A program made the position numbers and the translations under genes. From Flaccisagitta enflata (taxonomy: Eukaryota; Chaetognatha; Sagittoidea; Aphragmophora), in the NCBI GenBank assembly GCA_965153355.1, contig OZ231127.1, positions 43,648,001 to 43,712,000 on the forward strand: a stretch of 64,000 nt of DNA. Reading direction: 5' to 3'. The notes under the pieces are model-generated. The model worked only from the letters and a program-made list of their open reading frames with translations, was not told the DNA's origin and did no database searches. Positions 44,719 through 56,980 of this stretch are shown here, piece after piece. Each line of letters begins with the position of its first letter. Positions within the stretch are counted from its first letter, which is position 1.

Positions 44719-45000
44719 GGAGGCGGATTTGAGGTCGGGATGGCAGAATTTTGTCCAAAAGAACAGATTTTAGGCTTGGGGCCATGGGGTGCAGGCTTGA
44801 GGCCTGGAGGACAAATTTGAGGCCTGGAGGGAGGATTTGAGGTCTGGAGGGCTGATTTGAGGTCTTGAGGGCAGATATGAGGTCTGGAGAGCCAATTTGA
44901 GTTCTCGAGGGCTGAGTTGAGGTCTAAAAGGGCTAACTTGAGAGCTCAGAGGGCCAAAATCAGGCCTGAGACTGCAGACTTGAGGGCCAAGGGCAGGGAT
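44719..45000. repeat. Family C-type 20-bp minisatellite in inverse orientation
   Basis: GATTTGAGGTCTGGAGGGC-type units, reverse complementary to the units inside the preceding family C element. The whole 44340-45000 segment could therefore fold back on itself. Confidence 0.7.
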
Positions 45001-45238
45001 TGGCAAAATTTTTTGCTTCCTGTGAGCAAGATTTCTCTAGCTGTACCTTCTTGCTAGAAACGCGTATGATTTTTGCATCAATTTTCCTCTGTATTAAATA
45101 AATACAAGTACAGTACTATAAGATTATACATGGTTGTTGGTCCATCTGTCTGTCTATCCATCCGTCCTTTTTGACCTTTTGACTTTTTTTTTTTTTTTGA
45201 GGAAGGGAGAAGAGGAAAGGAAACTAGTCATCCAAGGA

Positions 45239-45955
45239 TCGCACATGGTCAGCGGTACCCAATGCCCTGCTTGGAGTTATCAGCTGAAAAAGTGGAGTGA
45301 GAGCAATATTCCATTTCCCCATGTTTGCTTTTTTTTTTTTTGCATTATTTTCTTTCTTCATTTCTTTCTCTATTTTTTTCTTTTTCCTTTTTTGTTCCTT
45401 ATTTCTTTTTCTTTCCCTTTTTGGGCAGCGGCTCTGAAGGGGACGAAGTCCTGTAGAACACAAGGGGAATCTGTCCCTCCGTCTGTACGTACATCCGCCC
45501 ATTCCCCCTGCCCCATCCTCAGGGCTTCCTCTCCTTTGGTGCCCGAATCAAAACTGTATGGCCCCAATCCAAGCAAATTGGCCTAAATCTAAGCAAATTG
45601 GCCCAAATCCAAGCGAAATGATGCAAATCTGGCTAGAATACCTGAATTCTGGTGAAAATTCTATCATATTGGCCCCTTTGACCTAGATTCTGGTTTCCAA
45701 AACCCAGATTCTAGCTTCTAAAACCCTGATCCTAGCCTCAGACACCTAGATCTTAATCTCTGTGACCCAGATTCTAGCCCTCAAGACTAAGGACCTGGCC
45801 TCAAAGACCTAACTCCTGTCCTCAGAGACCCAAATCCTGGTCTCAGAGGCTCAAACCCTGGCCTCTGAAACGAAGAAATTGGTCTCTAAGACCCAGATTT
45901 TGGCCTCAGAGACCCAGATTCAGGCCTGCTCCCCCCTTAACTTACAAACTACGCA
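45239..45955. mobile_element. Family C/B-like composite, diverged
   Basis: Leader GCACATGGTCAGCGGTACCC, AATGCCCTGCTTGGAG, a T-rich tract, then TTGGGCAGCGGCTCTGAAGG, GACGAAGTCCTGTAGAACAC, CCGTCTGTACGTACATCCG and an irregular ~20-bp array (GCCCAAATCCAAGCAAATTG, GACCCAGATTCTGGCC types). The right inverted end is missing. Confidence 0.6.
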
Positions 45956-46080
45956 ATAGTCGCAAAATTGTTAGATGGTCAGCGGTACCTGTGCCCTGCC
46001 TTAGTAGGTTGTGCTTGAAGTTAAAGGGGAAGCAGGGCAGCGGCCCCAAAGGGGTCGATGACCTATGCTTTCACACATAT
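45956..46080 (+). mobile_element. Family B leader and left arm, truncated
   Basis: CAATAGTCGCAAAATTGTTA, GATGGTCAGCGGTACCTGTG, GGGCAGCGGCCCCAAAGGGG, TCGATGACCTATGCTTTCAC, ACATATGGG, then an abrupt (TTG)n at 46084-46130. No right arm. Confidence 0.65.
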
Positions 46081-46160
46081 GGGGTTGTTGTTGTTGTTGT
46101 TGTTGTTGTAATTCTTGTTGTAGTGGTTGTTGTTATTCACTGGGGAGTTAATGTTTCATT

Positions 46161-46807
46161 GTCTTCTCAGGCAATCTTAAGTCTTGTAGCACATCTTGTA
46201 AATTGAGGATCTAAAGTGAGACAAGTCACTAAATTCAGCGACTTCAGGACGTAACAGAGTTGTTAAAATCAGCAACTTTGGAACCATTATAATGGCATTG
46301 TGCAAACGGGGACTAATATCATTAAAATCAGTGAAATTACTGAAATCAGTAAAATCGCTGAAATTAACGACTTTACTGCTCAAAACATTTCTTTGCCATT
46401 TTGTCCCATTTTGAGAATATAAGTATCCGATTTCATTTTGCGGTCATCAACATAATCTATAGGGGCAAATTTGCTGAGAAAATAGTGAAATTTGAAAATG
46501 ACGTAATTTGAGAAAAAAATGGAAAAGTGTTTTGGCCCCATTTTTTTCCAAGCCCCTTCCACCGCCATTTTGTCATTTTTTGAAAAGGTTATCAATAAGA
46601 AAATTTTGCCAATGGTTTTTCCGGCATCTGCAGCATTTTTGCTAACAAGAATAAGGAAGAGTGAAGATTTTCTAGTGTAAGAAAACAGAAAAAAATGGCA
46701 ACACATCCTGACACTACCTGCTTAAAAAGTGAACTTTGAAATCAGTAGAGTCGCTAACTTCAGAACACCCTGTTCTGAAGTTAGTGACTTTATCTTTACC
46801 CAGCTGT
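46161..46807 (-). mobile_element. Element D, copy 2 (inverted relative to copy 1)
   Basis: GTCTTCTCAGGCAATCTTAA on the left and GACTTTATCTTTACCCAGCT on the right, reverse complementary to 39040-39672 along the whole length with scattered differences. Together the two could pair across a ~6.5-kb loop. Confidence 0.7.
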
Positions 46808-47534
46808 AGGAAGGCAGGGGCAGGGGCAGGGGCAGCTCAGGCTTTCATATAAGTGTAAAGACTAATGGACGCTGTTTATCGGTAAAGAGTCAGTGAGTCG
46901 GATAAAAGACTTTCCCATGAATTAATTGCCTTGCAGAATTCACGGTGACCGGTTCAAGACAAAACATAAGCACTTCCTAAAATGTACGTCAATAAGCACT
47001 TCCTAAAATGTACGTCAATCAAACCAATAAAGATGAAACTGCTGCAACACACCTACCGTCTTGGAAATAAGTACACTAACACCTTCAACTAAAGATATCC
47101 CAGCTTTAAAGAAAGGAAATAAATTTTCATAAAATAAAGAACCTATATCCAGAATGATTGATTTAGCAAAGTTTGTTTAAGAGATGTGAAATAAAAAAAA
47201 ACTGTATAGAGTGCTTGAAATATGGAAAACTTGGATCATCTATAAGGTAAAAACATCATATCATTTCTTTGCACATTCAGTATGATATTTTGGTCAATAC
47301 TTAATGATTGAATCAATTAATAGCCTAGGTGTCGGTATACTTTTTCAAGATTATATGATCGCAACTTTTCAGGCTGTGATTCTCCTATGTCCGATTATGC
47401 GTCATACAGGAAACAACACTTCAAAGCATTAAGCAGCCAGATTTTATTTCAGCCTTGAGGGTATGTGATTTCGTTGAGCGGCAACTAATGGATCAAGGCA
47501 CCACTCATTTATCAAGGCTATGAGGCCAAGACAG

Positions 47535-47535
<1 letters not shown>
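46808..47535. other. Unique stretch
   Basis: One exact 26-bp tandem duplication (AAGCACTTCCTAAAATGTAC plus GTCAAT, 46970-47021). Otherwise nothing recognised. Confidence 0.45.

Positions 47536-47626
<91 letters not shown>
47536..47626. repeat. (GA)n microsatellite
   Basis: Pure AG for about 90 bp. Confidence 0.95.
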
Positions 47627-47629
<3 letters not shown>

Positions 47630-47912
47630 GCGTGATAGCAAGGACATAACTAGTCCTCGTCCATCAGCATCAACTCCTTGTCCTTGACTTTTTGCTACAA
47701 GGAATTTCTATCGAATAAGCAATATTGACTGCACTTTGCAAGAGTGAGGACCGTATCTCCAAGTATCTGCATTCACTGGTTATTACATCCAAATTATACA
47801 ATTCTATATTGACTAACAAAACTCATCATTAATCACATGACCGCGTCTCCAGGATTAAGTACAGAGGCAAAAAGAAGATCTTGGAAGCTGAAGAGGAGGA
47901 TAAAAAAGAAAT

Positions 47913-48018
<106 letters not shown>

Positions 48019-48134
48019 TGAGGGAAAGGAAAGGAGAGGAGGAAAAGGTTTAAAAGTCTTTGAAGCGAAGGGAAAAACGAGGATTAATGATGTCAACCGG
48101 TCAAGTAAACAAGTCGGGGCCAAAGTCGCGCAAC

Positions 48135-48835
48135 AGGGCTCCCAGACAAAGGTGATACGCTTGGGTGAGTGGCAGTAAGACAGAAACATACCGACAGACA
48201 TACCAACAGACATACTGACAGGTTTCCCAGACAAAGGTGATACGCTTGGGTGAGTGGCAGTAAGACAGAAACATACCGACAGGCATGCTGACGGGTGCCC
48301 TAGACAGCTGATACGATCGAATGAGTGGCAGTAAGATATAAACTTACCAACAGACATACTGACGGGTTTCCGAGACAAAGGTGATTTGCTTGGGTGAGTA
48401 GCAGTAAGACAGAAATATACCGACAGACATACTGACGGTTTCCTAGACAAAGGCGATATGCTTGGGTGAGTGGCAGTAAGACAGAAACACACCGACAGAC
48501 ATACTGATGGGTTTCCTAGACAAAGGTGATACGCTTGAGGGAGTGGCAGTAAGACAGAAACATATCGACAGACATACTGACGGGTTCCCTAGACAAAGGC
48601 GATACGCTTGGGTGAGTGGCACTAATGCAGAAACATACCGACAGACATACTGACAGGCTTCCTAAACACTGGTGATACGCTTGGGTGAGTGGCAGTAGGA
48701 CAGAAACATACCGATAGACATACCAACAGACATACTGACAGGTTTCCCCGTCATAGGTGAGACGCTTGAATGAGTGGCAGTAAGACAGAAACATACTGAC
48801 AGACACATTGACAGGTTTCCTAAACAATGGTGATA
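48135..48835. repeat. ~60-75-bp minisatellite, left part
   Basis: About ten units of the form AGACAAAGGTGATACGCTTG, GGTGAGTGGCAGTAAGACAG, AAACATACCGACAGACATAC, TGACGGGTTTCC. Some units carry one extra ACAGACATACC block. Frames with Cys-His-Ser-Tyr-Val repeats are artefacts. It continues, more diverged, at 49441-49740 beyond an inserted element. Confidence 0.85.
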
Positions 48836-49438
48836 ACTATAGCAAAAATAAAAATGGGACAAAATGTTTTTTAGTGTTTGATATTCATGAAATAGACAAA
48901 ACATAGGAAAATCCATGACCATTTGAAAGCTCTTCAAAAGATCTTCAAAATGAGACCATGCTGATTGTCTCAGCTTTATTCATTTAGAAATGACTTAAGA
49001 ATAAAGAATAGATGGTCATGAGCGTAAAAGTAAAGTTAAAAAAGTTGAATGTTATTGTTAGTTTATAAAAAAAGATAAAAAAAAAATTTGACTTTTTTCT
49101 CCGAGATGATTTTAAAGGTTTTCAAATTTCCTTTCATTCTAGACCAATCCCAGGTCTGTATCTCAAACCGTTAAGAAGTTAGAGCTCATCAAAGTGAACT
49201 ACTGCTTTTCAAAACCTTTAAAATTCAATTGGACCGCAAAAATGAATATGGCAATGTTTTCATTTATTCTTGTGCCATTTCTAAACGAATAAAGCTAGAA
49301 TGACCAGCAATGTCGCATTTGAAAGATCTTTCGCAGAGCTTTCAAACGGTCATGGATTTTCTATGGTTTAAGATTTCAGTTCAGCAAAAATCAGCAAAAT
49401 AAGTTGTCCAGTTTTGTTTTTTTTTTTTTTGCTATAGT
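48836..49438. mobile_element. Element E: palindromic mariner-type MITE with TA target duplication
   Basis: Terminal inverted repeat ACTATAGCAAAAA / TTTTTGCTATAGT, with TA on both sides (48834-48835 and 49439-49440). The inserted site, GGTGATA|CGCTTGGGTGAG in uninterrupted minisatellite units, contains a single TA, which confirms a TA duplication. The arms are inverted over >150 bp: GAAAATCCATGACCATTTGA on the left against TCAAACGGTCATGGATTTTC on the right, and GCTTTATTCATTTAGAAATG against CATTTCTAAACGAATAAAGC. No transposase inside; non-autonomous Tc1/mariner-like. Confidence 0.8.
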
Positions 49439-49440
49439 TA

Positions 49441-49738
49441 CGTTTAGGTGACAGGCAGGAAGGCAGTAAGACAGTTCTGACAGGGTTTCTGAAATAGCGA
49501 AGGTGATACGCATTGGTCAAGGGTGGATGGCACTTCCACTCTATATCATCTGTATGTTTGGCAGACTGGCAGACAGAGAGTCAAGCTGACACCCAGGGTT
49601 GGGTTTGTAGAGGCAAGACAAGGAGATGCAGATAGGACGACCAGACAAAGGTGAGAAGCAGTCAGATGGAGGGAGGTAGACTAATATCCTCAATAGGCTA
49701 CCTAACCTAAGGTTAGAAGCAGCAAGACAGGATGATTG

Positions 49739-49740
<2 letters not shown>
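49441..49740. repeat. Minisatellite, right part, diverged
   Basis: GACAGGCAGGAAGGCAGTAA, GACAG..TTCTGACAGGGTTTC and AGGTGATACGC keep the 48135-48835 pattern. Later units decay. Confidence 0.6.

Positions 49741-49816
<76 letters not shown>
49738..49816. repeat. (GACA)n microsatellite
   Basis: About 19 perfect GACA units. Confidence 0.95.
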
Positions 49817-49817
<1 letters not shown>

Positions 49818-50699
49818 GAGGTGTGGAAATAATATACAGACAGACATGCTGACTGGACTTCCAGACAAAGATTGGGAATGCAATCTAACACTCCAGTATA
49901 ACTCGCTATTTGATTTGCATGTTAATTTCGTGAAAATTGTATCCGGACGATCTATTACAAGGAGCGCAAATGGAATAGATTTCCGTTCATTTTTCTCCCG
50001 ATTAACAAAGCATGAAGAAGGCGGGAGACCGAAACATCCGGGATTACGAAGACTTTGGGTTCACAAAGAGAGATCAAGGACTGATAATCGATTGCAGACT
50101 GATGATAGTTTCTGTAATTGCGTTGCTCTTTCGCGTGGCTCACACGCTTACACGTGTGGCGTCCGAGTGTGATTAAGAACCGGACAAAAGCAAATACTAG
50201 GTCGCTCCCACCACCGAGGACTGTTTCGTGCGTTTGGGTAGGGCCTAGGGGCTTTTAGAATGAGATAATAAGGACAGTATCAAATCGCCAAAAAACAACA
50301 TGCAGGTAAGTTTGACCGCAGCAGACGGACACCCCCTCCTATTATGTCTCCACTGAAAAGCGATATTATTGAAGAGGATTTTGCGACGACTTTATCTAAC
50401 TAGTAAGATTGAATATCAACTAGCTAATTTCAAAACCCTAACTACTGCCGGTCCCACTAAAGAGGTCCTATCCAGGGACTGCATAAGAACGATGAAAGGA
50501 CACCTAAGAAGATCGCAAGTGAAAGTCTTACTGCTACAAGCCCATTTGCTCTCAATTACATTTTGGTTTTCATTCGCTGCCCCTCGTTATACCTACACGT
50601 ACAGTTCAGTATGCCATTGGCTTCCAGGCTTCTTCATTGAGGCTTGTTCTTTTGTTACAGTTTTAAAAAAATGCAATGGCAAACTTAGATTCCACCAAG

Positions 50700-50700
<1 letters not shown>
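49817..50700. other. Unique stretch, no gene identified
   Basis: Mixed composition. Two frames of 60-145 codons exist but show neither splice context nor recognisable motifs. Confidence 0.4.
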
Positions 50701-50796
<96 letters not shown>

Positions 50797-50824
50797 AGAG
50801 AGATAGAGATAGACAGAGAGAGAG

Positions 50825-50914
<90 letters not shown>
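50701..50914. repeat. (GA)n microsatellite, interrupted
   Basis: Two ~90-bp pure AG blocks separated by ACACAGAGAGATAGAGATAG-type sequence. Confidence 0.95.
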
Positions 50915-50917
<3 letters not shown>

Positions 50918-51062
50918 ATAGAGTTCTACTGCACAAAAGTTTTATCAATGGAGAAAAATTGCTCAGTTTGTAATATTCAATTTTGCTTCGGAGTATGGGC
51001 ATTGAGGTTAGTCCCAATCCAAAAGGTTGGCCGGGGATGTTTATTTGTGTAATTAAATAAAT

Positions 51063-53199
51063 CCGTCTGAGGAATAAGTCTCTGTAGAGCTTCATAAAAA
51101 GGGCGAATCCGGGGACCCCTATGAAGTTGGGTCTTGAAATGTGCGTAATACCTTGGGGAACACTAATCCAGGGTTGCTTGACCCAATATCAGGTGCGTGT
51201 TCGAATGTCTCAAAAAAAAGTGCCCAAAATGGCCGTTTTTGGCGTTTTTTTGCCTAAAAACCATCTTAAACTTGGAGTAGAGCCATGAAATTTTACATGC
51301 ACATGTATTAGACCCTAATTGAGCTGTATGTAAAAAATTATGAGGCTGTGAAAATTTCAAGGTACCTAATATTTGAAAAAACTTTTCATTTTCTAAAAAA
51401 ATTTCGTTACCCCAAAAGTTGACCGAGACAAAATTTACTGGAGGTACACATTATGGACTACCTCCATGTAAAATTTCATAAAAATCGAGCACTTGAAGTA
51501 CAAAAATTGCCTTCGAAAATCCAAAATTGAAAAATACCCAAAAATCGTCTTTGCCTGAGACATTGCCATGATATGGCAGGCACCTATGAACATGGGCTGA
51601 AATTCCTTTAGGGGACTTCAGTGATGCCTGTGGGCAGGCTGAGAGCCTTTTTTGTCAAATAATTTAATGAAGACCGTAAAACAAAAATCGCAAAATGGCC
51701 ATTTAGGCCTCTTTTCAACCTGTAACCTAAAAAAAAGTTGAAAAATGGCCCTGAAATTTCAAATGCACATGTATAAGACCCTACTGAAGCTTTTTTGTAA
51801 ACAAACAGTTTTTGAAAATTTTATGGTACCTTAATTTTGAAAAACGATATTTCATGATTTTTTTTTAAACAAAAATTTTGTTACCCTCTAAAGCTGACGA
51901 TTCAGACAAAATTTTTACTGGATTCACATTATTGACTACCTCCATCATCAAAATCGAGCACTTGAAGTACCTAATATTGTTTCGAAAATCCAAAATTTTG
52001 GGAAAAAAACCAAAAATCGTCTTTGGGCCTGAGACATTGCCATGATATGGCAGGCACCTCTGAACCATGGGCTGAAATTCCTTTAGGGGACTCTTGGTGA
52101 TGCCCCAAAAAAATTTGGTGACCCTGAGAGCTTTTTTTGGGTGTAAAATAACAATTTATTTATTTATTTCAAGAATTTTGGATTTTCGAAGGCAATTTTT
52201 GGTACTTCAAGTGCTCCGATTTTGATGAAATTTTACATGGAGGTAGTCCATAATGTGAAATACCTCCAGTAAAAATTTTGTCCAATTCGGTCAACTTTTA
52301 GGGGGGTAACGAATTTTTTTTTCGTTTAAAAAATTGCGAAATAGCCGTTTTTTCAAAATTAAGGTACCATAAAATTTTCAAAAACTTTTATTTATTTACA
52401 AAAAAGCTTCAGTAGGGTCTTATACATGTGCATTTGAAATTTCAGGGCCATTTTTCAACTTTTTTTTAGGTTACAGGTTGAAAAGAGGCCTAAAATTGGC
52501 CATTTTCGCGATTTTTGGTTTTACGGTCTTCATTAAATTGTTATTTGACACCCAAAAAAGGCTCTCAGGGCCACCAAATTTTTTTTGGGCATCACCAAGA
52601 GTCCCCTAAAGGAATTTCAGCCCATGGTTTATAGGTGCCTGCCATATCATGGCAATGTCTCAGGCCCAAAGACGATTTTTGGGTATTTTTTTCAAGAATT
52701 TTGGATTTTCGAAGGCAATTTTTGGTACTTCAAGTGCTCCGATTTTGATGAAATTTTACATGGAGGTAGTCCATAATGTGAAATACCTCCAGTAAAAATT
52801 TTGTCCAAATCGGTCAACTTTTAGGGGGGTAACGAAATTTTTTTTTGTTTAGAAAATCGCGAAAAAGCAGTTTTTTCAAATTTTAGGTACCTTAAAATTT
52901 TCACAGCCTCATAATTTTTTACATGCAGCTCAATTAGGGTCTAATACATGTGCATGTAAAATTTCATGGCTCTACTCCAAGTTTAAGATGGTTTTTAGGC
53001 AAAAAAACGCCAAAAACGGCCATTTTGGGCACTTTTTTTTGAGACATTCGAACACGCACCTGATATTGGGTCAAGCAAGCCTGGATTAGTGTTCCCCAAA
53101 GTATTACGCACATTTCAAGACCCAACTTCATAGGGGTCCCCGGACTCGCCCTTTTGACCCCTCCAAACTTTGAGCTAGAAAGTCTTATTCCTCAGACGG
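51063..53199. mobile_element. Element H: 2.1-kb foldback transposon
   Basis: CCGTCTGAGGAATAAG at 51063 is matched by CTTATTCCTCAGACGG ending at 53199. Complementarity continues inward: GGTCCCCGGACTCGCCC and AGACCCAACTTCATAGGGG on the right pair with the left arm, as do GGTGCGTGTTCGAATGTCTC / GAGACATTCGAACACGCACC, and inner segments such as TATACATGTGCATTTGAAAT at 52421, which pair with 51765. The centre is near 52131. The arms also contain internal duplications (the ATTCCTTTAGGGGACT segment at 51602 and 52078). AAAT flanks both ends (51059-51062 and 53200-53203), a possible 4-bp target duplication. No protein is encoded. Confidence 0.75.
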
Positions 53200-53203
53200 A
53201 AAT

Positions 53204-54047
53204 GAGAACAGCTGACAAGCTTCATGGGGCATAATTACCTAAAGAATGATGCTGTCTGGAAACTTCATTGAATTTCCAAGCTGATGGCGGAAACTGCATT
53301 GTTTTAAGTTCAGCTGGTTAGAAATGACAAGCAAAACAACATTTTACCTCAATTAGAATTTGGCAAATAAATTGCATTTTAGAATTTCATGGTTCCATAA
53401 GCAACAGACGTTCTGTTATGCCTCCATATTCATAGGGGAAGGCCGGTTCGCGATCAAATTGGTACTTTATTGTATTAAAAAGCAATTTCAGGTCTTGTTA
53501 AGGATTTTCTACCTTCCCTGGAGTAACGGTTTTGATTTTACTGTCATGGGTAATATGTAGTTGTTGGGAAAATGTTCAAATTTGGGTACTTTGGCCTCAA
53601 ATTTGAGCCACTTTGCCCTTAAAATCGAACCTAAAATCTATCAGATTATTAAACTAGAGCTCAAGAGCTAACCAGTGGTGCAATCCACATATTTTTATCT
53701 TTATTTGTTAAGATTTAAGAGAGTTTTAAAGATGGGGCTTGAGAGGGCTTTTTTTCAGCATGAAATCTGGGGGTAATTTTTTGCGTTTATTGGTGAATAA
53801 GCAGGTTCATCAGTATCAAACATTTAGCATGATCCATTCTAGGCTGCTATAGCGGCACATCCAGTAGTATGACATTCATTGAATAATTGTTATTCCTTGT
53901 ATAATTGACCGGCTATATTGGTGAATCCATTTGTAAGCGTTCAATACATATATTCAGGCAGTGAGCTTGCAGGTAGTCCAGAGGAGGATAACAATACAAT
54001 GATATGAAAAAACATTCCCTACTTCCTAGGAAGACAAGATCTCATGA
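53204..54047. other. AT-rich unique stretch
   Basis: No gene identified. It may include the decayed 3' region of the LINE remnant that follows. Confidence 0.4.
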
Positions 54048-54383
<336 letters not shown>

Positions 54384-54529
54384 ACAGAACAAAAGCGAGA
54401 AAGAAAGAGGGGGGAAAACGAAGTCATTTGTATTCTCCTCATGTATCTCTAGTCGCCGTCTTTCATGCAACAACCTTTTTTTGCCACTCTTCCGCGTTTT
54501 TGGCTCCTGTTTGTTCGACACATTTGTAG

Positions 54530-54668
54530 GAGGAACAAAGGTGACAATGGTCACTTACACGTTAAAATGGCCGACATGTCTGGGCGATGGAGACGCCATT
54601 TCAGAAGAAACAAGTGCGACAATGGTCATTTACACGTTGCAATGACCTTCATGTCTGGGAGAAGGAGA
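54530..54668. repeat. Old ~75-bp tandem repeat, interrupted by element F
   Basis: GTGACAATGGTCACTTACAC, then ATGTCTGGGCGATGGAGACG, and again GCGACAATGGTCATTTACAC, then ATGTCTGGGAGAAGGAGAGA. After element F the pattern resumes with GAAAAGAAACAAGGTTGACA (55891) and again at 56106 (AAAAGAAATAAGGGTGACAA). Confidence 0.55.
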
Positions 54669-54676
54669 GACGCATC

Positions 54677-55881
54677 CAAGCCCGGGCGATTTTGCATTTT
54701 CTTTAACAATACAATACACTATACAATCTTTAAAAGTATTGGGCCAATACCAATACAATACAATATCTTTAAGAATTGGACCCAATACATAACAATACTT
54801 TTATTCACCTAATAAAATATCTTTGTTTTATCTTTAATAAATAGTTGAAGTTTCAACTCATTTTTATATGCTTGAATAAAAAGAACGTAATGTATAATTT
54901 TCTTGATTTATACATCAACATTTTTTTAGAATTTTTATCTTGTTCATCTTTGCTTCTTTTTGTAAGTCTCTTTGTCAATGTCTGTTTATGTGTGTGTTAT
55001 CTCTCTTTATCTAAATATTTGTTTATGTCTCTCTCTCTTTCTCTCTCTCTCTTTCTCTTTCTCTCTCTCTCTCTCTCCCCTTGAGTGTTCTGTCCCAGGA
55101 TAAGATCTGAGGGATTGGATCTGAGGGAAAATCGATCTTTCCTTATCCTCATTTTCCAAACCTCATCCTCTTCTTCTTCACCACTTCTTTTTCTGCACTT
55201 CCTGAAAAATCGATCTCTCCTCATCCTCCTCATCCACCTAACCTTATCCTCTTCTTCTTGACTACAATTTTTTCTGTCTTCCCTATTTACATTTCTAAAA
55301 AAAAGTTGTATTGTATTGGAAAAATAACAATACCCTTAATAAGTATTGGGTAAACCCAGGGGGGGGTACGCACGGTATCCAAAATGGCGGAAGAATTGAT
55401 TTTTTTCTTGATTCCCATAGATTCATGTCCAACCAAGCAGAATCCATTGTCAAATCAATTCTTCCGGCTATGGAAGTTGGAAAAAAGTGAGGTTGAACAT
55501 GTCAACAAGGAACAAAAAAATACTTATCAGCAATCATCATAACTTACATAAAGAGAGCATTTTGCTGTTCAACCAAATTAATGCAAAGAATGGTTGATCA
55601 ACACTTATCTACTTTTCCCTTAACACTATGATTCACAACCATGGAGAACCATTTATAATCAAAGACTAGAAACTGTCCAAAGAATTATCTGGTAGTTGTT
55701 TTTCCGATCCATAAAATGAAGGATAATACAACAGAGAATCTCGAATTTGCTCAGTAAAAAATGATGGTACCCTAAAAAAGTCTTTTACACATCTAAGGAT
55801 ACGTTCGTCGTCTGGGGTAAACCCAATACTTACAAGTATTGTAAACACAATACAATACCCAATACGAATCGCCCGGCCTTG
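54677..55881. mobile_element. Element F: hAT-like non-autonomous transposon with 8-bp target duplication
   Basis: The terminal inverted repeats are CAAGCCCGGGCGATT at 54677 and AATCGCCCGGCCTTG ending at 55881, with one mismatch. GACGCATC flanks it on both sides (54669-54676 and 55882-55889), as expected for the 8-bp duplication of hAT transposons. Subterminal CAATAC/GTATTG motifs are dense at both ends (54707-54800 and 55310-55350, 55825-55865), a feature of hAT elements. No transposase frame. The interior (54900-55270) is pyrimidine-rich with a (TC)n tract (55025-55078). Confidence 0.75.
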
Positions 55882-55889
55882 GACGCATC

Positions 55890-56544
55890 TGAAAAGAAAC
55901 AAGGTTGACATGGGTCACTATTGTGCAGCGGTAACCTGCTGGTGAAGGGGTACGCCATTGGACAATACAACAAGATCAAAAGTAGTCAATCACATTTTTT
56001 AATGGCCTTCTAGGCTTGGGAACGAGGGCTCCATTACAAGCGGAACATAAGTGACGTGGGTCAAAAGTCACGTTGCAATGGAATGCATTTTATCTGTGCA
56101 ATTCCAAAAGAAATAAGGGTGACAAGAATCCTCTGCGCATCGCAATGGCCGAGCGAGCCAGATATAACAGCGCTTTCAAAATGGCAGCCCTTGAAATAGT
56201 TGAAATGTTGGATCGTAAATCGCATGGTTTACAACAGCCCTAACATTAAGACCCAAATATAGAACGCGAGATCGGAGCATCACTGCCCCTGCTACCAACA
56301 AGCGTCATAGACTTTGTCTGGAATTTCATGTTCACGTCGTTTGCAGGTAGTTATTATCTGTATTGCCTGTATTGTCTGTAGTGCCCTGCCCCAATATCTG
56401 ACTGTCCCTCCACTACACCGACTTTACCTCGTGCGAAAGGCAACCGGGTATTTCTCATCGTCACAAAACGGTTGTTGCACGTATTTAAATCTACTTGATC
56501 GAAATCTTCTCCTCAAATACTCAGAATACTGGAAACAAGTAAAG
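55890..56544. other. Unique sequence with decayed tandem repeat
   Basis: Remains of the ~75-bp repeat as far as about 56170; no gene seen. Confidence 0.4.
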
Positions 56545-56677
56545 CGGGGTTACAATATCTTCGCGGGCGGGTCGGCGGGGACGCACAACGCCCATCCACA
56601 CAAGCATCGTTTTCCAATTTCTGACACTTGCTCACGGACAAAGCCTCATATACAGTCGCTGGTACGCGACTAAAAAT
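56545..56677 (+). mobile_element. Family A element, degenerate
   Basis: 5' part decayed (CGGGGTTACAATATCTTCGC, GGGCGGGTCGGCGGGGACGC). The 3' part is clear: ACGGACAAAGCCTCATATAC, AGTCGCTGGTACGCGACTAA, AAAT. Stem GTCGC/GCGAC with loop TGGTA. Confidence 0.55.
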
Positions 56678-56734
56678 AAGTGAAAATGGATTTGGCTGTA
56701 AGATGAGCAGCAAATGAAAAAGAAAGGGAAAAAA

Positions 56735-56844
56735 GAAAGAAAAGAAAAGAAGAGAAAAAGAAAAGAAAAGAAAAGAAAAGAAAAGAAAAGAAAAGAAAAG
56801 AAAAGAAAAGAAAAGAAAAGAAAAGAAAAGAAAAGAAAAGAAAA
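56735..56844. repeat. (AAAAG)n microsatellite
   Basis: About 20 AAAAG pentamers. Confidence 0.95.
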
Positions 56845-56980
56845 TCGAGTAAAGAACATGTATAAAACTTCTTCCCGGAATCATTCAGATGAGCGCAGAT
56901 TTTGGGTCTGGTTTTAAACGAGCTAGAAAAAAAATGTCGCGTTTTTTGAAAGTCGAAGACGAAAATTGGGTTATTTCTCG

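Noticed and set aside
48135-48835. Regularly spaced repeats suggesting a CRISPR array
   Set aside because: Units are continuous with no unique spacers, the host is eukaryotic, and the pattern is an ordinary minisatellite.
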